DNA of 64,000 nt from Lineus longissimus (GCF_910592395.1 NC_088315.1:5954501-6018500), one strand, 5' to 3'; shown: positions 1-11,943, counted from the stretch's first letter. The notes: generated from the letters alone by a model not told the origin. Numbers and translations are program-made.

Positions 1-7
1 GTAGCTG

Positions 8-693
8 TTACGCATAGTCAGTTTCGCAGGTTGCAGCACATGTCTTGTAACAATTACCATTGAAACCTGTAGTAGTACATTCGTGTGAGCCACAGATGTT
101 CTTGCATTCATCGATTTCTGCCTGGGTCATTTCTGCTGGGTTGAACACGGCGAAAAGGACCATCAAGGTCTGAAGTGAGACAGGAAAATTATTCATTAGG
201 GGGGTTGATATGAGAGATTCATCACGGATCCTTATACGTATACGGATAGAAATGTACACAAATTCATCCTCTTTCTACAAAGTTTTGTCCGTATAACGAT
301 CCTTGAAAGTCGCTGTTCTCAACCGATACAAGTAAGTGTTCCATGATATATAACCTGTGTCAGTGCTACCCCAACGTACTCATCATTGCTCACATGTAAG
401 TGATAGATCCGACATCACAAAGTTGCGCGTATAGAGGTGCCACTGATTCTTCATGCACGTTTATTAGAGCGACACCCGCATCACCCTCGTCTTCCCCGCC
501 TGACCCACGCAGCGCAACTAACTGCAACAACCAGCATCGAAGGCGCGTAAAGAATTGGCTGTCGTCTGACGAGAGTATCCGATCAGGCAGCAGAGTACCC
601 GATGGTACCGGCCCTAGGAAGGTTTCTATCATCGCTGAGCGGTCAAATTGAAAGACCAAAAGGACTTACCGCGAGAACGAAGAATGCTTTCAT
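8..693 (-). CDS. Small secreted six-cysteine peptide, two exons
   Basis: Two exons: 670-693 and 8-169. Exon 1 gives Met plus seven mostly hydrophobic residues and ends at a GCG|GTAAGT donor. Exon 2 begins after a pyrimidine-rich CTTCAG acceptor at 170-172. Both edges are phase 0, so the joined frame is 61 residues. The joined N-terminus (basic residue, long hydrophobic core) looks like a signal peptide, followed by an acidic stretch and six cysteines spaced C-X3-C-X4-C-X8-C-X3-C-X3-C, then a short tail and TAA. The C-X3-C pairs could form a disulfide-linked helical hairpin. I recognise no family; a defence, venom-like or signalling peptide is possible but function is unknown. The unspliced frame extending to 259 also starts from a downstream codon, but the splice signals and signal peptide favour the two-exon model. 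Confidence 0.6.
170..669 (-). other. Intron of the six-cysteine peptide gene
   Basis: This 500-bp intron has GTAAGT and CAG ends. The stretch 400-655 is open in opposing frames and is GC-richer than its flanks, but I see no splice sites or family similarity that would make it an exon. Confidence 0.5.
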
Positions 694-975
694 CTTTGTT
701 TGTTTTGAATACGCTGGGCCTGAAAAAAAATTGAATACGCTTTAAAATGGGATATTTGTACATGTAGCAACTAATGACTATATTTGCAGGGTAAAACAGT
801 CTGAGACAATGCGACAATGTAAATGATAATCAAAGTCAGTTCGTCGCGGATTCAAAATTCAATGCGTCTAAGACGGTTCAACGGATCAGCAACAAATACT
901 TTTTAAGGCGGCCGTTTTATGATTTATATACGTTGATCAACTAAAAACAAAAAACATCGTGTCGTCGTCAATTCC
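671..975. repeat. Locally duplicated segment, copy 1 (intact exon 1 plus upstream)
   Basis: This segment holds the coding start and 5' region of the six-cysteine peptide gene. It matches 3001-3245 over most of its length. It carries about 70 bp (near 811-885) that is absent from the other copy, and it lacks a roughly 17-bp piece that the other copy has near 3038-3054. Confidence 0.75.
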
Positions 976-2924
976 TTGGATGAATTATAACATTCCGGAT
1001 TCGCAGTTTGTAATTCATGAAATTTGCGAAATCTAGCTTCGCTGCGTTAACAACCCAGTGGCATTAACCTAATCCAATGACAATGGAAGCTGAACGATCG
1101 ATCGCTGCGAAAACTGAGTCAAAGATCTTTCAGAGGAACAGAATGGCGAAACAGTGAACTCTCTTACCTTAAGTCTGTCAGTGATTTCCCGCAAGAGATA
1201 AGATTATAATGAAATTTGTTACCTTGGGTGACTTTTATGTTTTCACGCGTGAGAACCCTCGGCAGCGGAAACAGGTGATTAAATACATGTATCTACACAA
1301 TATAAACTTTCTTAATCTATCGAGTTTTATTAATTGTGATTAGGCACGAAAATAGGAAAGGACTTGCACGATTTAAAGGATACATTCGCTAACTGAGTCT
1401 GTCATTCTATTAGGTTTTCAGTTTGCCCGTTTATATTATTCTAACACATATTTGAAATCGCATATTAATATCCGGTCACTCGTATTTCATTCCTTGTTTA
1501 TTTTGCCATAATCTAGGCCCAAACCCTTAGCTTTTGGCGAAGGTTTGAAGCGGAATATTAGCTCCACCCGAGGTTAACAAGAACTGTCAAGGGTTCTCTA
1601 AGCAGTTATCTTCTAAATTAGCCTACTGCTTATTCGTATGTAAGCAGTTGCGGTGACTGCTCGCATAAATGGAAGTACAGCATAATGGAAGAAGACAGGG
1701 ACTGGCATATTCTGGACCGTGGATATTGTACTCTAAGGTCAAACCGAGCAGATGTTAAAACCTTACCTCTGACTAAAAATGCCAGAATGACATCTGGAAG
1801 AGCAATGTTATAGGCCAACGCCGTTTGTTCAAAATTTTGAATTTGTAATTGAATTTCAGAATGTCCAATTGCGAAAATACATACTAAATATAAATTTCAA
1901 CATTGCCGTTGGGTAGACTGATATAAAATACAATGAATACCAAGTTTAAACAAATTTCAGTGTATTTACGATAACTGCACTACGGCATTGTGTATTAGAG
2001 GATTTCTATTTAACTGGACCACAAGTGATTACTAAAGAGGTACCTCTTTAACATAATCATGACTTAATCGTTGTATCAAGTTAAGAATCACCTCAAACAA
2101 AGATTTGTCTCTGAGGTTTTATAACCTTTGGTTTTAGTTCAGTTATCAGAGTCTTCAATAAATTTATAAATTTATTGGAAACATCTCTTATTCACTATAT
2201 GCCGCAGCTGCCGCAATGAAAGCTGTCACGATCGACATACGAAGAACTCGCCATGTAACAGGTGTGGGCAAAAACATGACATTTATGTATTATTTTTTGT
2301 TGAATGCCAAAAATTCGGAAGAATGTTTTAAGTCATACTTCGCAAGGAAAATCTTCATAAAAATATTTAAAATGAGCCAACCACTGACCAAGCGGTTATG
2401 TTGCGGATGGAGTAAAATACTCCACATTATTTAGCATGACATGAGGAAGCATATCAGTATATCAGATGACATGAGGAAATATATCAGATTCTCACTTAGA
2501 TGTACAGTTGATTAAATATCAACCCCGCTGCCATAGCTCCTACAAATGATATAACGATTACTGGTAGATTTAGTCAAGTCAAATTATGAAATAATTGACT
2601 CAACCAATAGTTAGTAAAGACTAATTCGAATAATATTGTACATTCTCATAATTATTTGATCAAAATCAGCTGTAAAACCCATGTCATAATATACATGTAG
2701 GTATATAAAGTCAAACAAGGTGGAAAATATCATGATATTATGTCAGACAAGGTAACTGATGGCATCAACGTAACTCATTATGTCCCTCTCTCCATTGACG
2801 TATTGTTCTTTGAGGCGTAACATGCGTTCGTCAATGCGTCCAAATGTGGCTCTCCTCGGGTTTGGTCGGTCAGTAAGGGACGGTTCATATTCCTACGTCT
2901 GTGGGGAGGTTAGCAATACATTTG
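976..2924. other. Intergenic, no gene seen
   Basis: The sequence is AT-rich. Open frames are shorter than 75 codons, and no splice-bounded exons or family matches were found. The stretch 2437-2516 resembles 3445-3497 (listed separately). Confidence 0.5.
2437..2516 (+). repeat. Dispersed short repeat, copy A
   Basis: The order 'gacatgagga..atatcagattct..actt/acta..tgtacagttg.ttaaa' occurs here and again at 3445-3497. Within this copy 'atgacatgagga' also occurs twice about 30 bp apart. Confidence 0.5.
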
Positions 2925-3000
2925 AATAGGCGAAACAGGAATAGGCTAAACAGGAATTAGGCGAAACAGGAATAGGCTAAACAGGAATTAGGCGAAACAG
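2925..3000 (+). repeat. 15-16 bp tandem repeat, about five units
   Basis: The units alternate between aataggcgaaacagg and aataggctaaacagg, with some carrying one extra t. The array ends exactly where the duplicated peptide exon (3001) begins. Confidence 0.85.
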
Positions 3001-3245
3001 CGAGAACGAAGAATGCTTTCATCTTTGTTTGTTTTGAGGCGGTGATGAACTTGAATACGCTGGGCCTGAAAAAAAATTGAATACGCTTTAAAATGGGATA
3101 TTTGTACATGAAGCAACTAATGACTATATTTGCAGGGTAAAACAGACGGTTCAACGGATCAGCAACAAACTTTTTAAGGGGCCGTTTTATGAGTTACATA
3201 CGTTGATCAACTAAAAAAAACAATAATCATGTCGTCGTCAATTCC
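3001..3245 (-). pseudogene. Truncated duplicate of the peptide gene's exon 1 and upstream region
   Basis: This is copy 2 of 671-975. It keeps the same ATG (3020-3022, minus) and the first seven codons. The homology stops one base into the last exon codon and is replaced by the tandem-repeat array, so the GTAAGT donor is gone. No second exon with the six-cysteine pattern lies downstream on this strand before the first copy. It is probably a non-functional fragment carrying promoter-like DNA. Confidence 0.65.
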
Positions 3246-3444
3246 AGTAAGGAAGGAAAACAGGACGGCTGATTAGCGCTGATGTAGAGTTATATATCAA
3301 ACCATTTGTATATTCAACGGTATATTTACCTTAAAAAGATAGTACAATCTAGTTTTGTGATGATTGCGTAAGTCCAGAGTATGCCATTTTTACCACTATA
3401 CACTACGGTACATACACTACATATCATTAGCACACAGTATACGA

Positions 3445-3497
3445 TGTGACATGAGGATAGTATATCAGATTCTTACTACATGTACAGTTGTTTAAAA
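3445..3497 (+). repeat. Dispersed short repeat, copy B
   Basis: This is a diverged partner of 2437-2516. The two copies flank the tandem array and the truncated exon duplicate, suggesting repeated local duplication. Confidence 0.45.
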
Positions 3498-3940
3498 CAA
3501 AATAGCTGGTAAGTACTAGAAAATTCACAGTAAGCCAGTCACCGGTGGCGCCGGGCGGCATTCGTAAATGCGGCCATTTGCCGTTGCCTGTAAGTCATCT
3601 AAGTCATTGCTGTATTGTAATTGGGCTTGTCCCGACGTCCCGCTGCATAAATAGTACAAAATCCCAAAAACCTTTCTCTGGGAATGTATCATAATATTAT
3701 AGTACATTAAACATTTGATTAAGGAATGTTTTTCTCCAAAAAAGGCACAGTATACGAGTTAACCCTTGAATGAACATGCTGATAATTAGAGCAGAGAACA
3801 ATAACTAGTACATGTAATATGAAATAGAAATCATAGACGCTCTATTTTCGTTTTCAGAATTCAACTCCCTCGTTTCTACAACAAAATCGTTGAGAGCCTG
3901 CTCAGGAATTTTTACAACTCACATCGGTACCGGCTTGGAA

Positions 3941-5017
3941 ATGGCTAAATGTGCTGGTTCATCGTGTCTTCGGATCTATTTCCTAATTCTGATATGTCTC
4001 TGCCTGCCTGTCACGTTGTATGTGTTGTATTATGCGTTGTTAATGGATTGCGAAGGTATAATATGCAAGTACATGTACAAAATTGTGATCGCAAACGTAC
4101 CATCGGCACCTCCGTCGAACAAAACATCTAATAACGTAGGCGTACATGTACATGACGTTACAACTTTTAAAAGTCACACAGTTTCCGATGACGTTGTACC
4201 CAAGTTCGATGATCCTTATGTGTACGTGATCAAAAGTGCAGTATGCGGAAATGATTTCGGAAAAATGGACTTAGTTATCATGACGCCTTCATCACCTCAA
4301 AACTTTAAAAAAAGGGACGCTGTCCGGCGGACATCTGGAACATTTCTTAAGCAAAGTAACAGTTCAAAATTACTCTTTTTTGTTGGAAGATCAAAGGATG
4401 AAGCGGTCAACAGGCAGATTACGGCCGAGAGTAACAAAAGCGGTGATATTGTTGTGTTGAATTTTATTGACTCTTACGATAGGTTAATTTATAAATCTAT
4501 CTTCATGCTGAGATGGATCAAAGAATACTGCCCGGAGACGAGGTTTGTGCTCAAAGTTGATGACGATCGACTTGTCAATACACCAGAACTCATGACGTCT
4601 TTAGTAAATCATACAAATGAGCAGGGTACGAATAATTTCTTCTTCTGCTTGGTTTGGGCTAGAGCCCCTGTCCATCGAGATAAAAAGGACAAATATTTCG
4701 TGCCAATGAGTGTTTACAAACCGACACATTATCCGGATTATTGTGGAAGTAGCTACGCATTTGGTGGAAAGATGGTGCCAAAGTTATATGACCTTGGGAA
4801 AACTACTCCACTAATTCGAATGGAGGACGTTTTTATCTCTGGCATTTTAGGCGAGAGGCTTGGTTACAAACGAATTCATGATGGCCGCTTTATAATTCCC
4901 TATTCCAAACATATAACTTGTGGTCTGAAAAATATTTTAGTGAGTGGAGAACTTTCAAGTGAAGAAATGGAATCGAACTGGCGGGCTAAAGTATATAATA
5001 AGACGTGTAGGGACTAG
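3941..5017 (+). CDS. GT31-family (beta-1,3-galactosyltransferase-like) glycosyltransferase
   Basis: A single coding exon of 358 codons. The first ATG (3941) is chosen; the frame is open upstream to a likely acceptor (TTTTCAG, 3851-3857), so a 5' UTR exon lies further upstream. The protein is type II: a short basic N-terminus, one membrane span near residues 10-33, a stem, then a luminal catalytic domain. GT31 hallmarks in order are AVRRTSG, LLFFVGRS, a D-x-F-x-D-S-Y block, the metal-binding KVDDDR motif, a YPDYCGSSYAFG motif and MEDVFISGI (the usual EDV motif). Several N-X-S/T sequons are present. It should transfer a sugar in beta-1,3 linkage in the Golgi; donor and acceptor cannot be read from the sequence. 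EDVF instead of EDVY, and SSYAFG instead of the usual G-x-GYV, mark a divergent member. Confidence 0.9.
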   Translation: MAKCAGSSCLRIYFLILICLCLPVTLYVLYYALLMDCEGIICKYMYKIVIANVPSAPPSNKTSNNVGVHVHDVTTFKSHTVSDDVVPKFDDPYVYVIKSAVCGNDFGKMDLVIMTPSSPQNFKKRDAVRRTSGTFLKQSNSSKLLFFVGRSKDEAVNRQITAESNKSGDIVVLNFIDSYDRLIYKSIFMLRWIKEYCPETRFVLKVDDDRLVNTPELMTSLVNHTNEQGTNNFFFCLVWARAPVHRDKKDKYFVPMSVYKPTHYPDYCGSSYAFGGKMVPKLYDLGKTTPLIRMEDVFISGILGERLGYKRIHDGRFIIPYSKHITCGLKNILVSGELSSEEMESNWRAKVYNKTCRD

Positions 5018-5593
5018 CCAAGGCCTTTCGAGGCATTACTGGTTTTAAGCTTCAAAGGAAACATCATCAAATTCATCAATGGTGTTGGTATATACGCGCA
5101 GTAAGCTTTTGAAAGCATTTTCGGTTTGTGATTGGGTGCGATTTCCCATTTTCCCATCTTGCTTCACCAAGGCCAAAAAGCAATGATTCTTCGGCATGAT
5201 TCCTGATTTTACGACTAGGGGGCGTTTGCTGAAAACGGAAAACTGTAATTGCTCCTATACATGTACAACTCGACGGTATTTCATCAAATTATACAGTAAG
5301 TGTAGGATACATCACAAGTCCCATGAGTTTTGGGTTTGACCTAATTTTCGAGGTATATACTATCAACTTGAATGCTAACTTGACACTACTTCATGATTTT
5401 CTTTTGATAGGCCTATGCGGTGAATCAGTCTTGGACGTCCGCTATGTCCGCTTTGTCTTTTTTAACAGACTTATATCAAAGCCATGCGCAGGAATATTTC
5501 GATTGAATACTTCTGACCTCTGTAAACAGTCACTTCAAGCACACTTTTGAATACAACTGTGCACGCGGCACGGATTCCAACTTGCTTTCCGAC
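5018..5593 (+). other. Intergenic spacer between GT31 and SLC1 genes
   Basis: Holds the 3' flank of the GT31 gene and the 5' region of the transporter gene. No other exon was recognised. Confidence 0.5.
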
Positions 5594-8500
5594 ATGGCAT
5601 CTTCGTTCCGCGGGTCTGTGTTCCTAGAGGACCCGGAGGACCCTCCAAAGGTGAAGATTGATACCTGTACATGTCTGAAGGATAACTTACTGCTGATTTT
5701 GACAATTGTCGGGATTGTTTTAGGATTTATCATCGGCTTTGCTATCCGCCCGTTGGAACCCTCTGAAGATGCGCTCATGTGGTTAGGTGAGTTTTGTCAA
5801 CCTTTCGTGTTGATAATGAATTTATATGAATCGAGGAGATGGGACACAACCACGATATCGCTGTTGTAGCATGCGAGTGAAAATGAGTGTAAAATATACC
5901 AGCATTAATTTCATGAAGAGCCAGCTGTACCGTCGTTTCGTTTCACGTCTTAGCAACTTTTGGGAATTAGAATTTTTCTAATAATAGTAGCAAGCCTAAC
6001 AAGAGAAGGTATTTTTCATTGCTTTAGACCGGGTGAAACTTTTTATGTGTGTTTCCTCTAATTTCATGGAATCCTCAATGAGATTGATACGATTTTCACT
6101 GTTTCCCCATGAGGTCTCTGTCTGTCTATATGTCAATATAGTACGGAAACACTGAAATACATGTATGGAACATTAAAATATCTGGAGTATTGACAGTATA
6201 CTCTTGATGCTTCGAAGAGATTATGAGTTTTCTTTCGAGAGATTCATGTAAATAGGTCGGCGAATTCGTTGGATGAATGGTCTGGAGAGAAAAGTATTCA
6301 AGCCAGATTCATATACGAAACGCGAAAGTCATTGGCGTGAAATATGGACTACCTGCTTGTAGTTCGGAATTTAGGTCACAGAAACATAATCAGTGATCGT
6401 ACGCGAGTTAGATTACCTCAATTATTAATAAACGTTTATTATCATTGTTGCAAGATAAGATACAACGCTAGACATTTATACATGAACGCCTGTAACCTCT
6501 TGCTTCGGGCCAACAACATGACTCCTCCTTACACAGGGGAGGAAGTATCGAGTCAAATGGCCTGATATTGTCAGGACGCAAACTTTAACTCAATGAAACG
6601 TGTTTAAGATATCCTCACCTTTTCCCCTGCATAGTCCACTGAATACGAATATTGAGATTTTGGGAATAATGCAATCAGTGTTGGCATCACATTTGTAGGG
6701 TAGATCAAACTGACGTGAACGTTCTTCAAAAAGGAAACTGCATGATTAATCCCACTGCTATTTGCTAAGGACCGAGAGTGTAGATCCTTTGATTGATATG
6801 TACCATTCTTTAAAAAAACGGACTGCATGAACTATTACTGCCTTGCAATTTTTCTTCTTGTTTTCACACAGGTATGACAGGAGAGATTTTTTTAAGGCTT
6901 TTGAAGATGATGATAATTCCACTGGTGGTGTCATGTATAATATCTGGTACGTCTTGAGAGGATCAGCAAATAGTATAACTTTAGATAAAACATTACGTTA
7001 CCCACATAAGGTGTCCCAACTATTTAAAGTAACGCTTTTTGAGCGTGAGCGTTTTTCAGCCTAACCTAATATGCAGACCCGAAAATCTCAAAGGTTTTTT
7101 CTCAGAAAACCAGAGAAAAAGCTCTACCGGGTGTTTATTTGTGTTGGCTGAAAATTCCTCAACATTTTACAGTTTTACAAAAGCTCAAAAATCTTTTCAA
7201 GAGTGTACCGCCAGCTTCTTTGAAGATATATGGGTGTAATATTGGCAAAGGGCACGATCACATGCTGGAAATTACAAGCAAATCCATTTGAGGTATGACG
7301 AAAAATGCTAAGCTTTCCATTTCCACGTAGTGAGAAAATTCAGTTGGAAATTTGCCGAAGCCTCTTCTCATAGTTCGTTATTAGAATAGTCATTTCAAAG
7401 TGCATTTCATAATGTAATGATGGGTTGCTTGTGGGACAGCTTTATACTCCATAGTTATCCCCACGATAGGTTCTGCATCGTTAGACCCCAAGTGTAACGG
7501 CAAGATCAGCATGGTAACGCTAGCCTACGTGATGGTCTCAAATGCCTTGTGTGCGCTGATAGGCATCATTCTCGCCGTGTCTATACGTCCTGGTAAGTTA
7601 AGGGTTGACGTTAGGTACCATCACTTTGGCTAGAACTTGAAAACCTACAGAAAGTAAAACTCCTTCAAAATGACGTGAATACCCATTTAAAACCTGGGAG
7701 GCTGCTCTTTGGAAAATAAAGAACAGACAAAGTTGAACCACGTATCACGCTGGCTCTGATTTGAACAACATTTCGCCCTCGGAGATTTCATGTGCATTAC
7801 TTTCTTAACTATGACTCTTCATCCCTTGTGAGACATAAGGTCACAACACAATCTCTCTACATCTTTCTGTTCCTTGCTGTCTTGGCTGCCTCGTCCAAGG
7901 TAAATAAAATGCCCTTCTCGCTCAGTTCAGCTTTCATATTAATAGTTCTGCGCCAATAGGATGGGCACGGTTTTGCTCTGTGATGTCCATTACCGACGGA
8001 AAAGTTTTTCACTAACATCTTGCAGGGCAGCTTGGGGAAGCAAGTGGTAGGGCTGAAGAGTTTTCCCCGAAGACTAAAACACAAGACATCTTTGCCGATT
8101 TGATAAGAAACTTCATCCCAGATAATCTGATAGGTGCTTGCATTAGACAGGTATGAATGGCAATTGTCGTGGTTTACTGAGCAAGACTTAGGTTTCAGGT
8201 CATTCTGAAGATTTTATATTGATCATATGCGCAAACATTGGTGGTTAAGATGGACTTTAGGGAGGCGTCAAAACGTTACTGAGGTCGGCTTTCCATCGTC
8301 AGCGTTAAATAATCCTGTATTCGATGTCATAATAATATAGTTCCATCCTACCAGCACTAGATGTAACTCAAGACGAAGAAAAGATTATTTCGCACGACCA
8401 AGTTCGGAATAGACATCAACAAACATCGCCAAACCATTTCTTGCAAAAAAAACCGAGACCTCTCGAATATTTTTTCAGGTGCACACGTCATACGTTCAAC

Positions 8501-11096
8501 GTGACGTGAAAGGCCTCCTAAACGGAACGTTAGCGGATAACAGTACAGACCTGGTCAACGAGACCCTGCAAGAGGATATACGAAACATTGGATACACGGA
8601 CGGTGCCAATCTTCTCGGGCTCGTCTTCGCTTCCTTGGTCTTTGGAATTGCTACGTGCATGAGCGGTGAAGCAGCTCGACCGTTCTATGAATTCTTCAGC
8701 GCAACTGGTGATATCATTCTGAAAATATTTGGTTGGTTCCTGTGGTAGGTTTACACTATCTCCTGAACCTGTAAGTTGATCATAATCCAAGAGAGTTATT
8801 AGATAATTATACTACCTTCTTTCGTCTTATATGCTTTAGTTGTGAATATAGGAGAATTGAGTAGCAAAATCAGTTGAGTCGCAAACGCTGGAAGACGTCT
8901 GGCGCGTAGGAGAGACGACACGTGCAGTGGCTACATATACTTTCGAAAACATTGGTTGCATCAGCTGCTGGCCTTATTTTGATAGCTGTATAAACCAACA
9001 CCATCGGAACTGACAATTCGCCAAAACGCCGGCACTGTCAAAATTCGAACCAGAGACGGAATTTATTGGAGAAAACATATCAAGAGACATTTCACGAAGT
9101 CACGTCTGGCATGCTATTGATCTTGTTACTGGCTTGGAATCTGTCGTTTCTGCAAGGCTGGTTATCTTCCGAATTTGCCCTACAAATCGGTCTGCCATAT
9201 GGACTATCCCAAGCATGGTCAAATATACCGTGGCATGGTCGGTAAACTGAAGCAAACCCTCTCTTAAGTGTTACACTGCAGGCGAGCACTCTCCTAATCT
9301 ACAGTGTTACTTCCAGGTTCTCCCCTATTGGTATCGCCAGCCTGACCGCAGCCGCAATAGCTGGAGTCGAAAACCCAAGCGAAGCCTTCCTGAAGCTTGG
9401 CTACTTCAGCTTAACGGTCTCCTCGGGCGTGGTCTTTCATCAAATCGTCCTGCTTCCCGCCATAAGCTTCATCGTGTGGAGAAAGAACCCCTACTTGCTT
9501 TTTCTGTACCAGATTAAAGGATGGCTGACAGTTTTTGCGACCACTTCAGGGTAACTCTAATCATTTACGCGGATAATCTTTTAATGAATCAAAAGACGTC
9601 ACGAAGAGACAGTCCTGCAGAATTCATAACATTGGTTACATCCAGTCCATCCCTCTTACTGAGAACAATGTACTGTGTGCAGGGCCGGAGAGAAGCGAAC
9701 ATTAACTGATTTCCTCAGGATGACGTTGGAATTGCAAAACTAAACTTTACCGAAAACTGACTGACTGCGTCTAAGTTTGCATCTCAAAGATTCTGTAAAG
9801 TGAAGAAGAAGAAGAATTAAACTTCAGAACCACATCAACTTTGAAATGTTTAACGTCCATGGTTTACTTCTTCTCCAGAATTGTTTGCATCCCGTATTTC
9901 ACAAGTGGCTGCGAGAGATACGGAGTCGAGAAAATGGTCGCCAGATTCGTCATACCATTCTCCCTGACGATATCAAGGAATGGAAGCGCAATCTATGTTG
10001 CCATCTCTACACTATTTGTAGCCCAGCACAATGACATAGCCCTTGACGTTGGTACTATCATTGTAATATGGTAAGAATTTTTTGTACTTCATCCGATGGT
10101 CCAATCAGAATTGCTGCATTGCAACGACGTTAATTTTTGGAAGTACCCGAAAATTTTTTTGAATGGAAATGATCTCGTTGAACTGATGTGTTTATGAACT
10201 GGAACGAAATAGTGCTTTCGGTATTCTTGTCTATCATAGTATTTTGTAATTTAAGGTTGATGACGTCATTTTTGATCGTCGCCCTTCCCGACATTCCCAG
10301 CGGCAGTATAGTCATATTGATGATTATACTGCAATCAACAGGACTACCGATAAATGACATTGCAACCCTTTTTACTGTTGAATGGATTCTGTAAGTCACT
10401 GTGAAGATATTCTTTCTTTTTTGACCTCATTTTAGTTCTGTTGGTACGGTCATCTCCCCGAATATCGTGTTGATTATTAAATTAAGTAGACAGGAGGTCG
10501 AGAGAAAAAGGATTGCCGGTGTAGAAGTTTAAAATGTCCTAGGATAAAATGTCCGGGAACAAAGGATTCTATTATGCGCTTCAATCTCTGAGCTATTGAC
10601 TGTCAGGGTCTCTATAGAACCATATTGCAGAATACAATAGGGCCGGACACTTTTTCCAGGGGGGACACTTTTTACTTTTACACCGGTACGATAGCTATTC
10701 TGGTGACTTCGTTACCCTATGGGTACTACTGAAAATGCCGTGGTACATTAACCACTATACATGTATATAAAATGGTACGTTTGCTTAATGATCCTGCTTG
10801 ATCAAAGGACTCAAAACCGTGGTCATTTAATGCTGCTTAAGTGAAAGTGTTCCGTTACTTTCAGAGATCGTATCCGAGCAAGCAGCAACGGAATGAGCCA
10901 TTGTTTTTGTGCAGTGTTTGTTTACGCACTGTGCAAGAATGACTTTGAACTTGCAAGCAGGGGAACGAGATCTCGCGAAGAGATACATCATCAGAAAGAA
11001 GTGGCGTCAGCCAATCAGAAAGAGGAAGAGCAGGCTTTGAATGTCGATCCCGTTGAACCCCTTGAGTCGGATGACGAAGAAGAACTTCGTATATAA
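5594..11096 (+). CDS. SLC1/EAAT-family transporter-like protein, complete, nine exons
   Basis: Exons: 5594-5786, 6872-6946, 7470-7592, 8026-8150, 8479-8744, 9317-9550, 9879-10070, 10256-10390, 10865-11096. All junctions are GT-AG with matching phases, giving 524 residues, the usual EAAT length. Recognisable blocks: TM1 with SEDALMWLG; MTGEIFLRLLKMMIIPLVVS; LDPKCNGK; DLIRNFIPDNLIGAC; an extracellular loop with three sequons (NGT, NST, NET); WFSPIGIASL; ISFIVWRKNPYL; GLPINDIATLFTVEWILDR. The ion/substrate core is altered. The HP1 serine-rich motif is ATTSGIVCIP. NMDGT is SRNGS (about residues 371-375). The HP2 alanine/glycine motif is SFLIVALPDIPSG. In TM8 the D of N-x3-D is H, although the LDxxR aspartate and arginine remain. 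The fold is likely kept, but Na+-coupled glutamate transport is doubtful. The C-tail is acidic. Confidence 0.9.
10516..10686. mobile_element. MITE-like element in the last SLC1 intron
   Basis: The left end (CCGGTGTAGAAGTTTAAAA..) and the reverse complement of the right end (CCGGTGTAAAAGTAAAAA..) align over about 45 bp, giving imperfect terminal inverted repeats around a ~170-bp non-coding core. Both arms also contain a (A)n-TGTCCGG sub-motif. I could not define a clean target-site duplication. Confidence 0.6.
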
Positions 11097-11943
11097 ATCA
11101 GAGCATTTAGTATAATACACAATCAACGCGAATTTTGAATAATGTCTTAAATTTATTTGGCGTCATATGATCAGATGCATACACATATCACAAATAATCA
11201 ATCAAGACCAATAATTTGAAACTTCAGAAATCCCATAAACTTGTCGCGCATGTCAAAGAATTAATGCATTTATTTTTGCGACATGAAGTAACAACTAGCC
11301 AACAACAGTAATAGTTATTGAATAGGAGCCAAATCAACCTTGCCCCATTTTGTCAGAACTTGGTACATTTTGTACATAGCATGAGACAAGCTGCTGCAGC
11401 AGTATTGCTTCCACATTCTTGGTCTTCATCGATTCTTGATATCACACATGCTTACTGGCAATGAAGTAAATTCAATACAGGTCGTCCCATAATTATTTTA
11501 CTGTTAAACGTTCTTTAACCTTTTACCGGTTTGTATCTGCATTTCACACATCTTGGATTTGGGATGAAGACCAAAGTGTTCTTTACCCTTTGGAGATGAG
11601 CTTTTTTACAAGTGTGACGGACCAACTCTAGGGGGTCTTCTCTGGCGGGACTTTGGCACCTTAGCAGGAACAAGAGGCAACACGTGTGTGCTTTTCGGAC
11701 ACAACATTTATTTGACTGTGTCTGTTATAACCACTCGGACACATTTAAACAATCGTCAGCGAACGTCCGAACGAACCACCCGCCATTTAAGGGAAGATGA
11801 TTTTGACAACATGTAAGAGGATTTCAAATACAATACGACAAGGCTAAAGCAATCACAGGCTTTACATGTATACTATCACACTTAATTTTCCAAACAAATA
11901 ATTTAACAGCAACTTGAAGGTTTTTTGACATCAAACAAAACAC
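11097..11943 (+). other. 3' flank of the SLC1 gene
   Basis: AT-rich sequence likely including the transporter 3' UTR. No gene recognised. Confidence 0.4.

Noticed and set aside
390-659. Overlapping open frames in the intron of the cysteine peptide gene
   Set aside because: They lack splice sites and a domain; chance in a GC-richer stretch.
9030-9120. tRNA-like B-box word (GGTTCGAATTT, minus)
   Set aside because: No matching A box or cloverleaf could be formed.
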